Assembly: GCA_024277135.1 (NCBI GenBank)
Contig: JAJRVV010000234.1
Coordinates: forward strand, 1 to 49,542
From: Chloroflexota bacterium
GTDB lineage: Bacteria; Chloroflexota; Anaerolineae; Promineifilales; Promineifilaceae
Direction of reading: 5' to 3'
Length of the DNA stretch: 49,542 nucleotides
A program made the translations under genes and the position numbers. The notes beneath the pieces were generated by a model. It made no database searches, was not told the DNA's origin, and worked only from the letters and a program-made list of their open reading frames with translations. This document shows positions 1 to 9,222 of the stretch, piece after piece; within the stretch, counting starts at the first letter, position 1, and the number at the start of each line of letters is the position of its first letter.

Positions 1-136
1 ATTTACTTACCTGTTTCCAAAAGATAGATTTTCGTTACTGAGGATAGTCGCCGTTTATTGGATTTTCCTCAACATTACGATAGAGTTTCATTTGCATTTT
101 GTCTACCGCGATTTATTGAGAAGATACCTTGAATGA
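1..136. other. left-edge non-coding stretch
   Basis: AT-rich sequence with no convincing reading frame, RNA gene or repeat. It lies beyond the terminator of the leftward anti-sigma gene and may be the upstream region of something outside the window. Confidence 0.4.
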
Positions 137-182
137 ACGAAAAACGGCCGTCTGTTCCCCACAAGAGGAATAGACGGCCGTT
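137..182 (-). terminator. rho-independent terminator of the anti-sigma gene
   Basis: Inverted repeat with arms 143-153 and 172-182 (AACGGCCGTCT/AGACGGCCGTT), extended inward by about five pairs to an 8-nt loop. Read on the minus strand the stem is followed by a run of five T. Both arms contain the octamer ACGGCCGT, so the genome-wide palindrome is used here as a terminator stem. Confidence 0.7.
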
Positions 183-190
183 ATCGCCAA

Positions 191-218
191 CCTCCCGGAG
201 GTTTGAACCTCCGGGAGG
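191..218. repeat. palindromic repeat, CCTCCCGGAGGTT type (copy 1)
   Basis: Perfect inverted repeat of 13-nt arms (191-203 and 206-218) separated by 2 nt. The same two 13-mers recur at 31122-31134 and 31162-31174, there separated by 27 nt, so this is a small dispersed palindrome family. It lies between the anti-sigma stop codon and its terminator. Confidence 0.7.
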
Positions 219-236
219 ATTATTCATCGTTATCCA

Positions 237-2243
237 TCATTCTTCAAAATCCAGGTTGACGGGAGCCGCTACATCAAACAGATTGGTGGTCAGCACATCG
301 CTGCTGACCGCTTCCAACTGCACGTCCCCAATCCAGACCGTACCTGCGCCTTCCAGCGAGACGCCAAAGGCAATGGCCAGCGCTTCATCGGGTACATCCA
401 ATACCAACTCGTAAGGCGTCCACTCCTGGGAGCCGGTCAGCGCCAGACTACCCATTTCAGCTTTGCCCAGCGTACCGAACAGAGAATCAACCCGCAACCA
501 GGGGGCGGCTTGCCCGGTGACGGCGTCGCCGCGCAGGTACACCATGAGACTGATGCGCTGTCCCCGGTAATTTTGGGCGGAGATGGTTTGTGCCAGCGCG
601 CCGCTGCCGGCGGCCCCGGCGTCGTTGCCGCGAATGAAAACGCTGGGCAAGTCGCTGTTGGGAGGCAGTACGGCCGTATCCACCCCCGTTTCATACATTT
701 CCATCTCCGTTCCCGCCTCAAACCAGCCGCTCAATGGCGTACTGATGCGGGCCGATCCTTCAGGTTGCAATGCTGTTCGCAAGGGAGCATCTCTGGACCA
801 GGGACCATCCTGGCTGTTTGTTGTGGAGACATGCCCGCCAACGATTTCCAACTGCACGTTGTCAATCCACCCCTTGCCTGCGCCGCTTACCATCAAACCA
901 AAAGAGATACCCGTACTTTCCTCCGGTACGTCCAGAACAATTTCATAGGGCGTCCAACCAACCGTGCCGGAAAGAAACTGGTAGGCATTATTGTCGAATT
1001 GCAGAATTTGAAGGCGCGGGCCGTCAACGCGCATCCAGGGCATGACCTGCGACGCATTTTCGCTTTTGACATCGACCGTCAGGCGCACCCACTGTCCGCG
1101 AAAGTCACCCGGCAAGATGGATTGCATCAACGTGCCAAATTCATTGCCATTGGCAGTGTCGGATTGCAGCCAGGCGCTGGTTTGCCCTTCGGTAAAAACG
1201 GTGTCGTCCAGGCTGGCTTGATACTTCTCTGGGGTGCTGCCGGCCATGAACCAATGCCGGGGGAAACCGTTGTCATCGGCCGTTTCCAGGCCCAGGTTGT
1301 GCGGCACGCTGCGGTCAGTTGTGACCGGCACATCGGTAGATACAACTTCTATAGCCCAGTTGTCTACCCAGGTCTGACCGCTTCCGTTCAGAGCAGCCCC
1401 AAACGAAATGTAAGCGCTGTTTTCGGGCACGTCCACGACCATCTCCTGCCGCTGCCAATCTTGCGTGCCGGTTAGCGCGCTGTTTCCGGTATGGCTATTG
1501 TTGATAACACGGCCGTTGTTGTCGTAAATGGCAACGCTTAACATGGCACGGCCGTCTACCTGTTTGGTTTTTAGGAAAGCGGCAATGCGTATCCGCTGAC
1601 CGCGATAGGCGTCGGCCTGGATGGTTTGCAGGAGATTGCCACCCCCACTGGGGTTATCTACGCGAGATCGGATATACCCACTGTGGCCGCCTTGGTAGCT
1701 GACGGCCGTATCAATACCCACTTCATAGTCACTAGAAACTACCGTCGCCTCCTGGAGGCTGACATAAGTATTGTTCGTGTACCAACCGGGGACGGAACGG
1801 CCGTCACCTAACTGGTACGGCGTTGGGGATGTCTTTACCGGCGTATCAGAAACGCTCACATCGGGAGCATCAAGCACGATGGGAGCCAACGTACCCGATT
1901 GCCGCCAAAAGTTGTTTAGAGCGATGAACCCCACAATCAACATGACCAGGGCTAAAGCGCTGGTCAAAACGTGCGTAGAACTCTTTTTGAACATGGTAAA
2001 CCTCCGTAAACCAGGAATGCCTGGGGCAATGGCGTCGAAATTCATCTGGGGAGACGGCCGTGCCTGCCGTAGTTCCGTCTGCAATTCATACCGGATGCGC
2101 CGCCATTCCACCTCGCGTTCTTGTAAAGTCGCCCGGCAGGCGGGGCAATCGGCCGTGTGCCGCGTGATATGTTCGCGCTCGGCATCGGTCAAAGTCTTGA
2201 GAACAAAGCCTTCGAATTGTGTTTCCGTGATATGGTTACTCAT
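237..2243 (-). CDS. membrane anti-sigma factor with three extracellular repeat domains
   Basis: 668 residues. Residues 1-60 hold a zinc-binding anti-sigma motif (H29-x3-C33-x2-C36, zf-HC2/ZAS type) that would bind the sigma factor in the cytoplasm. One membrane segment lies near residues 92-112. The outside part carries three copies of a roughly 150-residue unit sharing 'GxGxxWIDNVQLE'-like endings and 'YRGQR(I/V)R' cores, which looks like a beta-sandwich carbohydrate-binding (CBM4/9-like) fold. The start overlaps the sigma-factor stop by 4 nt (ATGA), so the pair is translationally coupled. Layout resembles RsgI-type anti-sigmas, where an outside sugar-binding module controls sigma release; that role is inferred. 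The last residues (NLDFEE) look like the beginning of a fourth unit, so the protein may be shortened. Confidence 0.8.
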   Translation of the reverse strand: MSNHITETQFEGFVLKTLTDAEREHITRHTADCPACRATLQEREVEWRRIRYELQTELRQARPSPQMNFDAIAPGIPGLRRFTMFKKSSTHVLTSALALVMLIVGFIALNNFWRQSGTLAPIVLDAPDVSVSDTPVKTSPTPYQLGDGRSVPGWYTNNTYVSLQEATVVSSDYEVGIDTAVSYQGGHSGYIRSRVDNPSGGGNLLQTIQADAYRGQRIRIAAFLKTKQVDGRAMLSVAIYDNNGRVINNSHTGNSALTGTQDWQRQEMVVDVPENSAYISFGAALNGSGQTWVDNWAIEVVSTDVPVTTDRSVPHNLGLETADDNGFPRHWFMAGSTPEKYQASLDDTVFTEGQTSAWLQSDTANGNEFGTLMQSILPGDFRGQWVRLTVDVKSENASQVMPWMRVDGPRLQILQFDNNAYQFLSGTVGWTPYEIVLDVPEESTGISFGLMVSGAGKGWIDNVQLEIVGGHVSTTNSQDGPWSRDAPLRTALQPEGSARISTPLSGWFEAGTEMEMYETGVDTAVLPPNSDLPSVFIRGNDAGAAGSGALAQTISAQNYRGQRISLMVYLRGDAVTGQAAPWLRVDSLFGTLGKAEMGSLALTGSQEWTPYELVLDVPDEALAIAFGVSLEGAGTVWIGDVQLEAVSSDVLTTNLFDVAAPVNLDFEE

Positions 2244-2821
2244 GAGACACGCTCCTGGGACAGCGAGAGCAAATCATCTTGCGTCAGCGCCGTCCGCAGT
2301 TTGGGATAGGCTAATCGGATGCGCGATTGGGCGGTGGCCACGGGACAGTCCAAAATTTCGGCTATCTCTCGAAAGGTATGGCCGGCCCAAAAGCGCAAAA
2401 TGACGACTTCGCGCAAAGGCTGGCTCAAAGATTGGACGGCTTGCCAGATTTCGGTGTGGGTTTCGGCGGTGACGGCCGTTCGTTCCGGCGTGGACGCTGT
2501 ATCCCGCACATTCTGGCCCTGATGCAGCCATTTCCACAAAGACAAACGCGATAGTTGTTTGCGCCGCTGCCTATCCCGGCAGCGGCTCACTGTAATCGTA
2601 TGCAGCCAGGTACTGAACTGTGACTTTGTGGCGTCAAATCGTCCGATGTTCACCAACGCATACTTCAAAGCATCTTGCGCCGCTTCTTCCGCATCCGCTG
2701 CATTGCCCAACAAGCCATAAGCCAACCGGAATATCCGGTCTTGATGTTGGTTGTAGAGCATTTCGGCCGCTCGTTCATCTCCGTTCAACCAGCGCTCAAT
2801 CAAGTAGGCAACATTGCTCAT
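2240..2821 (-). CDS. RNA polymerase sigma factor, ECF (sigma-70) family
   Basis: 193 residues, normal for an ECF sigma factor. Region 2 is visible at about residues 10-80 (the 'YNQHQDRIFRLAYGLLGNAADAEEA' block, then 'FSTWLHTITVSRCRDRQRR'). Region 4 lies at about 125-185 ('LREVVILRFWAGHTFREIAEILDCP' with the helix-turn-helix). It directs polymerase to its own regulon and is probably held inactive by the coupled anti-sigma factor downstream. Divergent from the amidohydrolase gene. I see no convincing -35/-10 pair for it. Confidence 0.92.
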   Translation of the reverse strand: MSNVAYLIERWLNGDERAAEMLYNQHQDRIFRLAYGLLGNAADAEEAAQDALKYALVNIGRFDATKSQFSTWLHTITVSRCRDRQRRKQLSRLSLWKWLHQGQNVRDTASTPERTAVTAETHTEIWQAVQSLSQPLREVVILRFWAGHTFREIAEILDCPVATAQSRIRLAYPKLRTALTQDDLLSLSQERVS

Positions 2822-2932
2822 CGCTTCGTTCCAAAATCATCTTCAACTTGCTTCTACTCCGTTATACGAACTCACTTTGAATTTTAATCACAAATGGCTC
2901 AAATTTCCCCTTTCCCGCAAGATTGTCCCCTG

Positions 2933-2941
2933 TGGTACAAT
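2933..2941 (+). promoter_or_regulatory. extended -10 promoter of the amidohydrolase-CYTH gene
   Basis: TGGTACAAT is an extended -10 (TGn-TACAAT) without a clear -35 box. It lies about 65 nt before the chosen ATG. The same TGn-TAnAAT shape precedes several other genes in this window (11125, 46669). Confidence 0.5.
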
Positions 2942-3006
2942 CATCGGCCAACTTTTTACCAAAACGATTATCTGTAAACCTTGCAGCGCTTGTTCAGGAG
3001 AACATC

Positions 3007-4998
3007 ATGCCCGAAAAAATAGACTTGCTGTTGACCGGCGGTACGGTTATCACCATGAATGAGAATTTTGACCTGTTCCTGGATGGGGCGGTGGCGATCC
3101 AGGCTGAGAATATCGTGGCGGTGGGGGAAACGGCCGTCGTCACCCAAGCCTATCAAGCCGACGAAGTGGTAGACTGCGCCGGCCAGGTCATCATCCCCGG
3201 CCTGGTGAACGCCCACACCCATATCCCCATGACCTTGCTGCGCGGGCTGAACGACGATTTGCGCCTGGACGTGTGGCTGGGCTACCTGATGCCGCTGGAG
3301 CGGGAGTTTGTGACGCCGGAATTCGTCAAATTAGGCGCGCGCATCGCTTGCGCCGAGATGATCCGATCCGGCATCACCTCGTTTGCCGATATGTACTATT
3401 TTGAAGAGGCGATTGCGGAAGAAACGGCCGCTATCGGCATGAGAGCGTTACTGGGCCAAACTATCCTCATGTTCCCCGCGCCCGACGCGCCCACCTACGA
3501 AGATGCACTGGTTTTGTGCCGCCGCTTCATCGAACGCTGGAACGGCCACCCGCTGATTCAACCGGCCGTCGCCCCCCACGCCTGGTACACGGCCACGCCG
3601 GAATTGAGCCGCGCCTGCGCCGACCTGGCCCGCGCCTTTGATGTGCCGGTACACACCCACGTCAGCGAGACCAGTCTGGAAGTGGACAACTGCCGCCAGC
3701 AGCATAACATGCCGGTAGTGCCCTGGATCGCCAATCACGGCCTGCTGGACACCAAGCTGTTGGCCGCCCATTGCGTCCACCTGGATCGGGGCGAAATGTA
3801 TGATTTGAAGAAAGCGGGCGCCGGCATCGCCCACTGCCCCACCAGCAACTTGAAGCTGGCCTCCGGCATCGCCCAGGTGGGGCAAATGTTGGAGATGGGG
3901 CTGAACGTGGGCGTGGGCACGGATGGCCCGGCCAGCAATAATGATCTGGATATGTTTGAGGAGATGCGGCTGGCGGCGCTGCTGGCGAAAACAAGAAGCG
4001 GCGACCCCACCGTGCTGCCGGCGCGGCAGGCGTTGGAATTAGCCACGATTGGCGGCGCGCGGGCGCTGCACATGGCGGATGTGACGGGCAGTTTGGAAGC
4101 GGGCAAGCGGGCCGATTTGGCCATCATCAACATGGATGGAGTGCATAACCGGCCCCAGTTCCACAATCGCCTGGACGCCGTTTATTCCCGGCTGGTGTAT
4201 GCAGCTAAGAGTACGGATGTGGCGGATGTGATGGTACACGGCCGTTGGCTGATGCGAGATCGTGAGCTCCTGACGGTTGATGAAAAAGCGGCGTTGGCGG
4301 ATGCGGCCGAAGTCGCCGCCAAAATTGACGCCTTTGTGTTGCAACGGGAGGCCAGCCCTTACAACAAACTGGTGTTGTTGTCCGGCGTCACCCGTCAGGC
4401 CAGCTTTGAAATCCAGGTGAAAGCGCCGTTGGTTGACGACGCGCCGATTTTGGCCGGATTGAAATCAGACAAGATCGAAATCGTCAAAAAAGCGCATTAC
4501 AAACAGTACGACCTTTACTTCTTGTTTGAAGGCGGCGACCCCGACGCCGCCCGTTTGCGTTATCGGGAGGACGAATACATCAACGAAAAGGGAGCGGTCT
4601 ACCAGGAGCGTTCCCGCTTAACGTTAATTGGCGAGGAACAGCGGCTGGCCTTTCCCAACGCCGTCATGCTCTCCCGCTCCCGCTATCTGGCCGACGCCGG
4701 CCGCAGCCGCCGTTTTTACCAGGAGTATTTCGCCCCGGCTACCGAGGTGGAGGTGAACAAGGAACGCCGCCGCTGGCGGATTTTGTACGACGAGACGGAT
4801 TTTGCGGTGAATCTGGACAAGGTGACGCTGCCGGATTTGCCCGGCTATTACCTGGAAATCAAGTCGCGCACCTGGTCGCGCAGCGATGCGGAACGGAAGG
4901 CGGAACTAATCACGCAATTGCTGGCCCATTTTGGCGTGTCGCCAGAAGCGGCGGAGAAGAAGGAATACCCGGAATTGGCGTTGGCAGCGGGGGAGTGA
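3007..4998 (+). CDS. MtaD-type amidohydrolase fused to a CYTH-like domain
   Basis: 663 residues from the ATG at 3007, chosen because CAGGAG lies 6 nt before it; an upstream TTG at 2923 has no such site. Residues 1-430 form a complete TIM-barrel deaminase of the MTA/SAH deaminase (MtaD/TrzN) group. The metal ligands are visible as NAHTH, the HTHVSET block, 'AAHCVHL' and 'GTDGPASNN'. Known family members deaminate 5'-methylthioadenosine or S-adenosylhomocysteine. Residues of about 445-640 resemble a CYTH (triphosphate tunnel) domain: start 'FEIQVKAP' where ExExK is expected, paired Arg in 'RLRYREDE', later 'YYLEIKSRTW'. The usual MtaD length is about 430-450, so the C-terminal 200 residues are an addition. 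The fusion suggests coupling of nucleoside deamination to a polyphosphate or adenylyl substrate; this is inference. Confidence 0.85.
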   Translation: MPEKIDLLLTGGTVITMNENFDLFLDGAVAIQAENIVAVGETAVVTQAYQADEVVDCAGQVIIPGLVNAHTHIPMTLLRGLNDDLRLDVWLGYLMPLEREFVTPEFVKLGARIACAEMIRSGITSFADMYYFEEAIAEETAAIGMRALLGQTILMFPAPDAPTYEDALVLCRRFIERWNGHPLIQPAVAPHAWYTATPELSRACADLARAFDVPVHTHVSETSLEVDNCRQQHNMPVVPWIANHGLLDTKLLAAHCVHLDRGEMYDLKKAGAGIAHCPTSNLKLASGIAQVGQMLEMGLNVGVGTDGPASNNDLDMFEEMRLAALLAKTRSGDPTVLPARQALELATIGGARALHMADVTGSLEAGKRADLAIINMDGVHNRPQFHNRLDAVYSRLVYAAKSTDVADVMVHGRWLMRDRELLTVDEKAALADAAEVAAKIDAFVLQREASPYNKLVLLSGVTRQASFEIQVKAPLVDDAPILAGLKSDKIEIVKKAHYKQYDLYFLFEGGDPDAARLRYREDEYINEKGAVYQERSRLTLIGEEQRLAFPNAVMLSRSRYLADAGRSRRFYQEYFAPATEVEVNKERRRWRILYDETDFAVNLDKVTLPDLPGYYLEIKSRTWSRSDAERKAELITQLLAHFGVSPEAAEKKEYPELALAAGE

Positions 4999-5047
4999 AG
5001 GTTTAACGGAAACGGCCGTTCTCCTGTTCCCATTCGCGTCATTCACT

Positions 5048-5053
5048 TATAAT
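5048..5053 (+). promoter_or_regulatory. -10 box placing transcription start at the start codon
   Basis: Perfect TATAAT ending 8 nt before the ATG at 5062. Transcription would begin at or next to the start codon, implying a leaderless mRNA. No ribosome binding site and no good -35 are seen. Confidence 0.45.
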
Positions 5054-5061
5054 ATGCGCTC

Positions 5062-5475
5062 ATGAACGTGTACTCAAAACGGCCGTTTCCCGTAACTCTG
5101 ACGCTCTGGTGGGTTTTTCTCTTTGGCGCATGGAACGTGGGCCGCGCCGCCGCGCTTAGTCGAGACATCCAGCTTTTTCTGGATTGGGGGGTAAGGCCAG
5201 ACCCGCGCCTGCGGCTGATGTTGGCGCTGGTGTGGGCCATCCTCTTCTTGGGAGTCTGGCTGGCGCTGCGGGGACGGCGGCCGTTGGCGCGCGCGGCCGT
5301 ACCCGTTCTATTCCTGCTCTACGCCGTTCATGAGCTATCCTTTCTCCTCCTCTTTGTCCAGTCGGCGCCGGCCCGGCAAAGCGGGGCGGTCAACACCCTT
5401 TTTTACATCGCCGTCATCCTTTTCTCTGGCTGGTCGTTAAACCGAACGGCCGTCCAACCCTATTTTAATGTGTGA
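5062..5475 (+). CDS. small four-helix membrane protein of unknown function
   Basis: 137 residues with about four hydrophobic helices (near residues 12-30, 52-70, 76-97 and 108-125) and basic loops. No family recognised. It sits 6 nt before the acyl-CoA carboxyltransferase gene and is probably cotranscribed with it. Its mRNA is probably leaderless, because TATAAT ends 8 nt before the ATG. Confidence 0.6.
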   Translation: MNVYSKRPFPVTLTLWWVFLFGAWNVGRAAALSRDIQLFLDWGVRPDPRLRLMLALVWAILFLGVWLALRGRRPLARAAVPVLFLLYAVHELSFLLLFVQSAPARQSGAVNTLFYIAVILFSGWSLNRTAVQPYFNV

Positions 5476-5481
5476 ACGCTT

Positions 5482-7026
5482 ATGAATGAAAAAATCGAAC
5501 ACCTGCGTCAACTAAGAGAACAATCACAACAAGGGGGCGGCGCCGAGCGCATCGCCCGCCAGCGCAAGGCGGGCAAAATGACCGCCCGCGAACGAATTGA
5601 GATGCTGCTAGACAAAGGCACATTTCACGAAATTGACGCCTTCGTCGTCCATCGAGAACGCAACTTTGGCATGGACAAGCAGAAATTTCTGGGGGACAGT
5701 GTGATCACAGGTTGGGGGACGATAGACGGCCGTCTCGTCTACGTCTTCAGCCAGGATTTCACCGTCTTCGGCGGCAGTCTCAGTCAGGTACACGCTGAAA
5801 AAGTCGTCAAAATCATGGACATGGCCGTGCGCAACGGCGCCCCCATCATTGGCCTCAACGACTCTGGCGGCGCCCGCATTCAGGAAGGGGTGGTCAGCCT
5901 CGGCGGCTACGCCGACATCTTCCTGCGTAACACCCTCGCCTCCGGCGTCATCCCCCAAATCAGCGCCATCATGGGGCCATGCGCTGGCGGCGCCGTCTAC
6001 TCCCCCGCCCTCACCGACTTCATCTTCATGGTCAAAAATAGCAGCCACATGTTCATCACCGGCCCCGACGTCGTCAAAACCGTCACCGGCGAAGAAGTCA
6101 CCTTTGAAGAATTGGGCGGCGCCATGACCCACAACGCCACAAGCGGCGTGGCCCACATGGCGGCCGAATCCGAGGCCGACGCCCTCTTCCTCATCCGCGA
6201 GATGATGAGCTACCTGCCTGCCAACAACATGGAAGACCCCCCGTTCAAAGAGACCGGCGATGATCCGTTGCGCACCGAGGCGGCGTTGGACACGCTGGTT
6301 CCCCAAAACCCCAACAAACCGTACGACATCAAAGAGGCCATCCGCCTCATCATGGACAACGGCGAATTTTACGAAATCCAGGAGCATTTCGCTGAAAACA
6401 TCATCATCGGTTTTGCCCGGTTGGGCGGTTACAGCGTCGGCATCGTCGCCAATCAGCCGATGGTTCTGGCCGGCGTCCTGGACATCAACTCCAGCGAAAA
6501 AGCAGGCCGTTTCGTCCGTTTTTGCGACGCCTTCAACATCCCCCTCATCGTGTTTGAAGATGTGCCCGGCTTCTTGCCCGGCGTGGATCAGGAGCATGGC
6601 GGCATCATCCGGCACGGAGCCAAACTGCTCTACGCTTTCTGCGAAGCCACCGTGCCCAAAATCACCGTCGTCACCCGCAAAGCATATGGCGGCGCCTACT
6701 GCGTCATGAACAGCAAACATATCCGCTCCGACCTAAACCTGGCCTGGCCCACCGCTGAGATCGCCGTTATGGGGCCGGATGGCGCGGTGAATATCATCCA
6801 CAGGCGGGAATTGGCAAAGGCGGAAGACCCGGTCGGCCGTAAAGCTGAATTGGTGGCCGACTACCGGGAAAATTTCGCCAATCCTTACGTCGCCGCCCAA
6901 CGAGGCTACATTGATGATGTCATTGAACCCAGCGAAACCCGTCCCCGGCTCATCAATGCCTTGAACATGCTGCAAAACAAGCGGGACCAAAACCCGCCCA
7001 AAAAACATGGCAATATGCCGCTTTAG
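5482..7026 (+). CDS. acyl-CoA carboxylase, carboxyltransferase (beta) subunit
   Basis: 514 residues, the normal size of propionyl-CoA carboxylase beta chains that combine both crotonase-fold halves. N half: '[19 protein letters not shown]', '[14 protein letters not shown]', and '[16 protein letters not shown]', which forms an oxyanion hole. C half: '[16 protein letters not shown]' and '[15 protein letters not shown]'. It transfers CO2 from carboxybiotin to an acyl-CoA (propionyl- or acetyl-CoA; the sequence alone does not decide). It is followed by biotin carboxylase and biotin carrier genes, giving a complete enzyme. Confidence 0.92.
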   Translation: MNEKIEHLRQLREQSQQGGGAERIARQRKAGKMTARERIEMLLDKGTFHEIDAFVVHRERNFGMDKQKFLGDSVITGWGTIDGRLVYVFSQDFTVFGGSLSQVHAEKVVKIMDMAVRNGAPIIGLNDSGGARIQEGVVSLGGYADIFLRNTLASGVIPQISAIMGPCAGGAVYSPALTDFIFMVKNSSHMFITGPDVVKTVTGEEVTFEELGGAMTHNATSGVAHMAAESEADALFLIREMMSYLPANNMEDPPFKETGDDPLRTEAALDTLVPQNPNKPYDIKEAIRLIMDNGEFYEIQEHFAENIIIGFARLGGYSVGIVANQPMVLAGVLDINSSEKAGRFVRFCDAFNIPLIVFEDVPGFLPGVDQEHGGIIRHGAKLLYAFCEATVPKITVVTRKAYGGAYCVMNSKHIRSDLNLAWPTAEIAVMGPDGAVNIIHRRELAKAEDPVGRKAELVADYRENFANPYVAAQRGYIDDVIEPSETRPRLINALNMLQNKRDQNPPKKHGNMPL

Positions 7027-7070
7027 CTGTAATCAGTAAACAGTAATCAGTTTTGTACTTGTCATTGAAA

Positions 7071-7105
7071 CTGAATACTGATCACTGAATACTGATCACT
7101 GAATA
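7071..7105. repeat. heptanucleotide tandem repeat (CTGAATA/CTGATCA)
   Basis: Five exact 7-mers in register (CTGAATA, CTGATCA, CTGAATA, CTGATCA, CTGAATA) fill the gap between the carboxyltransferase and biotin carboxylase genes. More degenerate AATCAGT-type units precede them from about 7028. No ribosome binding site remains before the biotin carboxylase ATG. Confidence 0.85.
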
Positions 7106-7111
7106 CCGAAA

Positions 7112-8632
7112 ATGAGAAACGACGGACTTTTAACCCAACGATTTGACAAAGTGCTCATCGCCAACCGGGGCGAGATCGCCATGCGTATTTTGCGCGCCTG
7201 CCACGAATTGGGCATAGGCACGGTGGCGGTTTATTCGGATGCGGATCGAAATGCGCTGCATGTACGCTATGCTCACGAAGCGTACCACATCGGCTCTTCC
7301 GCGGCGCGAGACAGCTATTTGCGCATGGATAAAATTTTGGACGTGGCTAAACGTTCTGGCGCTGGCGCGGTGCATCCCGGTTACGGCTTTTTGGCGGAGC
7401 GGGCGACGTTCGCCCAGGCGTGCGTGGATGCGGGCATCGTCTTTATCGGCCCGCCGGCGAACGCCATCCGCGTGATGGGGGATAAGCAGGAAGCGCGGAC
7501 GACGGTGAGAGCCGCCGGCGTTCCAGTGGTTCCGGGCACGGAACCAGGGCTGAACGATACGGAATTGATCGCGGCCGCCGCCGAAATCGGATATCCGCTG
7601 CTGGTGAAGGCGACGGCCGGCGGCGGCGGCAAGGGGATGCGGCCGGTATCCGAGGCGAGCCAGTTGGCGGGGGCGATTGCGGCGGCGCGCCGGGAAGCGA
7701 TGGCGGCGTTTGGCGATGATACGGTGTACCTGGAAAAGATGATCATCGGAGCGCGGCACATTGAAATCCAACTGCTGGCGGATGCGGATGGCAACGTCAT
7801 TTACCTGGGCGAGCGGGAATGTTCGCTGCAACGTCGTCACCAAAAGCTGATCGAGGAGTGCCCGTCGTTTGTGGTGGATGAGGATTTGCGGCGGCGCATG
7901 GGCCAGGTGGCGGTGGCGGCGGCCAAAGCGGTGAACTATGTCAACGCAGGCACGATTGAATTTTTGCTGGACAAAGAGAAGAATTTTTATTTTCTGGAGA
8001 TGAACACCCGGCTGCAGGTGGAACATCCGGTGACGGAGTTGGTGACGGGGATTGATATTGTGCAGGAGCAACTGCGGGTGGCGCGCGGCCGTAAACTGCG
8101 TTGGACGCAAGCTGATGTGCAGATGAAAGGATGGGCGATTGAGTGCCGTATCAATGCTGAAGACCCGTACAATAATTATTTGCCGTCTACGGGCAAAATC
8201 ACGACGACGCGGACGCCGGCCGGGCCGGGGGTGCGGGTGGATACAGGCGTGTTCCAGGGGTATGAAGTGACGCCTTACTACGATTCGATGATCAGCAAGT
8301 TGATTTGCTATGGCGAGACGCGGGGGGAGGCGGCGTTGCGGATGCGGCGGGCGTTGGAGGAATATCGGATTATGGGGGTGAAGACCAATATCCCGTTCCA
8401 CCAGCATATGATGGACAGCCATCGCTTTTTGACGGGGCAGTTTGACACCACGTTTGTGGAGGAACGGTTCAGCATGAACGACCGGGAAGCGCCGGACGGG
8501 TTGGAAGCGGCGATTATGGCGACGCTGGTGGCGCATCAACATGGGCAGCAGGCCAGCCAGATTGTGGCCCCCGGCGAGCGGGATACGAGTAATTGGAAAT
8601 GGTACAGCCGGTGGGAACGGTTGAGAAGATAG
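7112..8632 (+). CDS. accC: biotin carboxylase subunit of acyl-CoA carboxylase
   Basis: 506 residues of ATP-grasp biotin carboxylase. Visible motifs are 'KVLIANRGEIAMRI' at the N-terminus, 'HPGYGFLAE', the glycine-rich ATP loop 'KATAGGGGKGM', 'ERECSLQRRHQKLIEE', and 'FLEMNTRLQVEHPVTE' with the catalytic Glu, Asn and Arg. It carboxylates the biotin of the carrier protein encoded next. The start follows a heptad repeat, and the true start may be the ATG at 7112. The C-terminal 50 residues are variable and lack a fused biotinyl domain; that domain is supplied by the next gene. Confidence 0.93.
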   Translation: MRNDGLLTQRFDKVLIANRGEIAMRILRACHELGIGTVAVYSDADRNALHVRYAHEAYHIGSSAARDSYLRMDKILDVAKRSGAGAVHPGYGFLAERATFAQACVDAGIVFIGPPANAIRVMGDKQEARTTVRAAGVPVVPGTEPGLNDTELIAAAAEIGYPLLVKATAGGGGKGMRPVSEASQLAGAIAAARREAMAAFGDDTVYLEKMIIGARHIEIQLLADADGNVIYLGERECSLQRRHQKLIEECPSFVVDEDLRRRMGQVAVAAAKAVNYVNAGTIEFLLDKEKNFYFLEMNTRLQVEHPVTELVTGIDIVQEQLRVARGRKLRWTQADVQMKGWAIECRINAEDPYNNYLPSTGKITTTRTPAGPGVRVDTGVFQGYEVTPYYDSMISKLICYGETRGEAALRMRRALEEYRIMGVKTNIPFHQHMMDSHRFLTGQFDTTFVEERFSMNDREAPDGLEAAIMATLVAHQHGQQASQIVAPGERDTSNWKWYSRWERLRR

Positions 8633-8637
8633 AGGAG

Positions 8638-8681
8638 AGAGCGAGAGATAGAGGTCTTCCTCTTGCTCTAGCTCTCGCTCT
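8638..8681 (+). repeat. inverted repeat in the biotin carboxylase-carrier gap
   Basis: Arms AGAGCGAGAG (8638-8647) and CTCTCGCTCT (8672-8681) with a 24-nt loop, in a purine-rich then pyrimidine-rich spacer just before the biotin carrier ATG. No T-run follows, so it is more likely a repeat remnant or an mRNA processing hairpin than a terminator. Confidence 0.5.
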
Positions 8682-8689
8682 GGCTAACG

Positions 8690-9208
8690 ATGAAATACAT
8701 CACGACGGTTGGCGAGAAAGAATACACGATCGAGATTGACCATGATGATGAAATCGTGGTGAATGGGGAACGATTTGCGGTGGATTTTCAGGATTCGCCG
8801 GATGGGCATATTTATTCGTTGCTGCTCAATAACCAATCGCTGGAAGGATTGGCGATGGAGCGGGAGGAGGGCTGGCAGGTGTTGATCCGGGGCGAACTGT
8901 ACAATGTGCAGGTGCAGGATGAACGTTCTTACCGGCTGGCGCAGGCGCGGGGCACGGCCGCGTCCGTGACTGGCGAAGCGACGGTGAAATCCCCCATGCC
9001 CGGCATCATCATTGCCACGCCGGTTGCAGCCGATGATATGGTGAAAAAGGGAGAGACGGTCATCATCCTGGAATCCATGAAAATGGAGAATGAGCTGCGG
9101 GCGCCGCGCGATGGTAAAGTCGCCCGCGTGTTTGTAGAGCCGGGGACGGGCGTAGAGAAAAATCAACCGCTTCTGGTCATTATAGACCCGGCCATAGATA
9201 ATGGATAA
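8690..9208 (+). CDS. biotin carboxyl carrier protein
   Basis: 172 residues. The last 80 form a biotinyl/lipoyl domain with the biotin attachment site 'ESMKMENE' (the Lys between the two Met). The N-terminal 85 residues are a separate beta-rich region, as in the carrier or linker part of propionyl-CoA carboxylase alpha chains. It moves carboxybiotin between the two enzyme subunits encoded just upstream. Confidence 0.9.
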   Translation: MKYITTVGEKEYTIEIDHDDEIVVNGERFAVDFQDSPDGHIYSLLLNNQSLEGLAMEREEGWQVLIRGELYNVQVQDERSYRLAQARGTAASVTGEATVKSPMPGIIIATPVAADDMVKKGETVIILESMKMENELRAPRDGKVARVFVEPGTGVEKNQPLLVIIDPAIDNG

Positions 9209-9222
9209 GGAGCGATTGGCTC

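Noticed and set aside
133..414. 93-codon frame at the left edge
   Set aside because: It is antisense to the end of the anti-sigma gene and runs through a terminator and a palindrome.
5608..6720. Long open frame on the minus strand across the carboxyltransferase gene
   Set aside because: It is the antisense shadow of a well-conserved gene. Its product is an artificial Asp/His/Gly-rich sequence with no family features.
7027..7111. CRISPR-like array
   Set aside because: The repeat unit is 7 nt with no spacers, as at the other heptad sites.
7130..8542. 470-codon open frame antisense to biotin carboxylase
   Set aside because: Arg/His-rich antisense product of a GC-rich gene; the plus strand is an intact accC.
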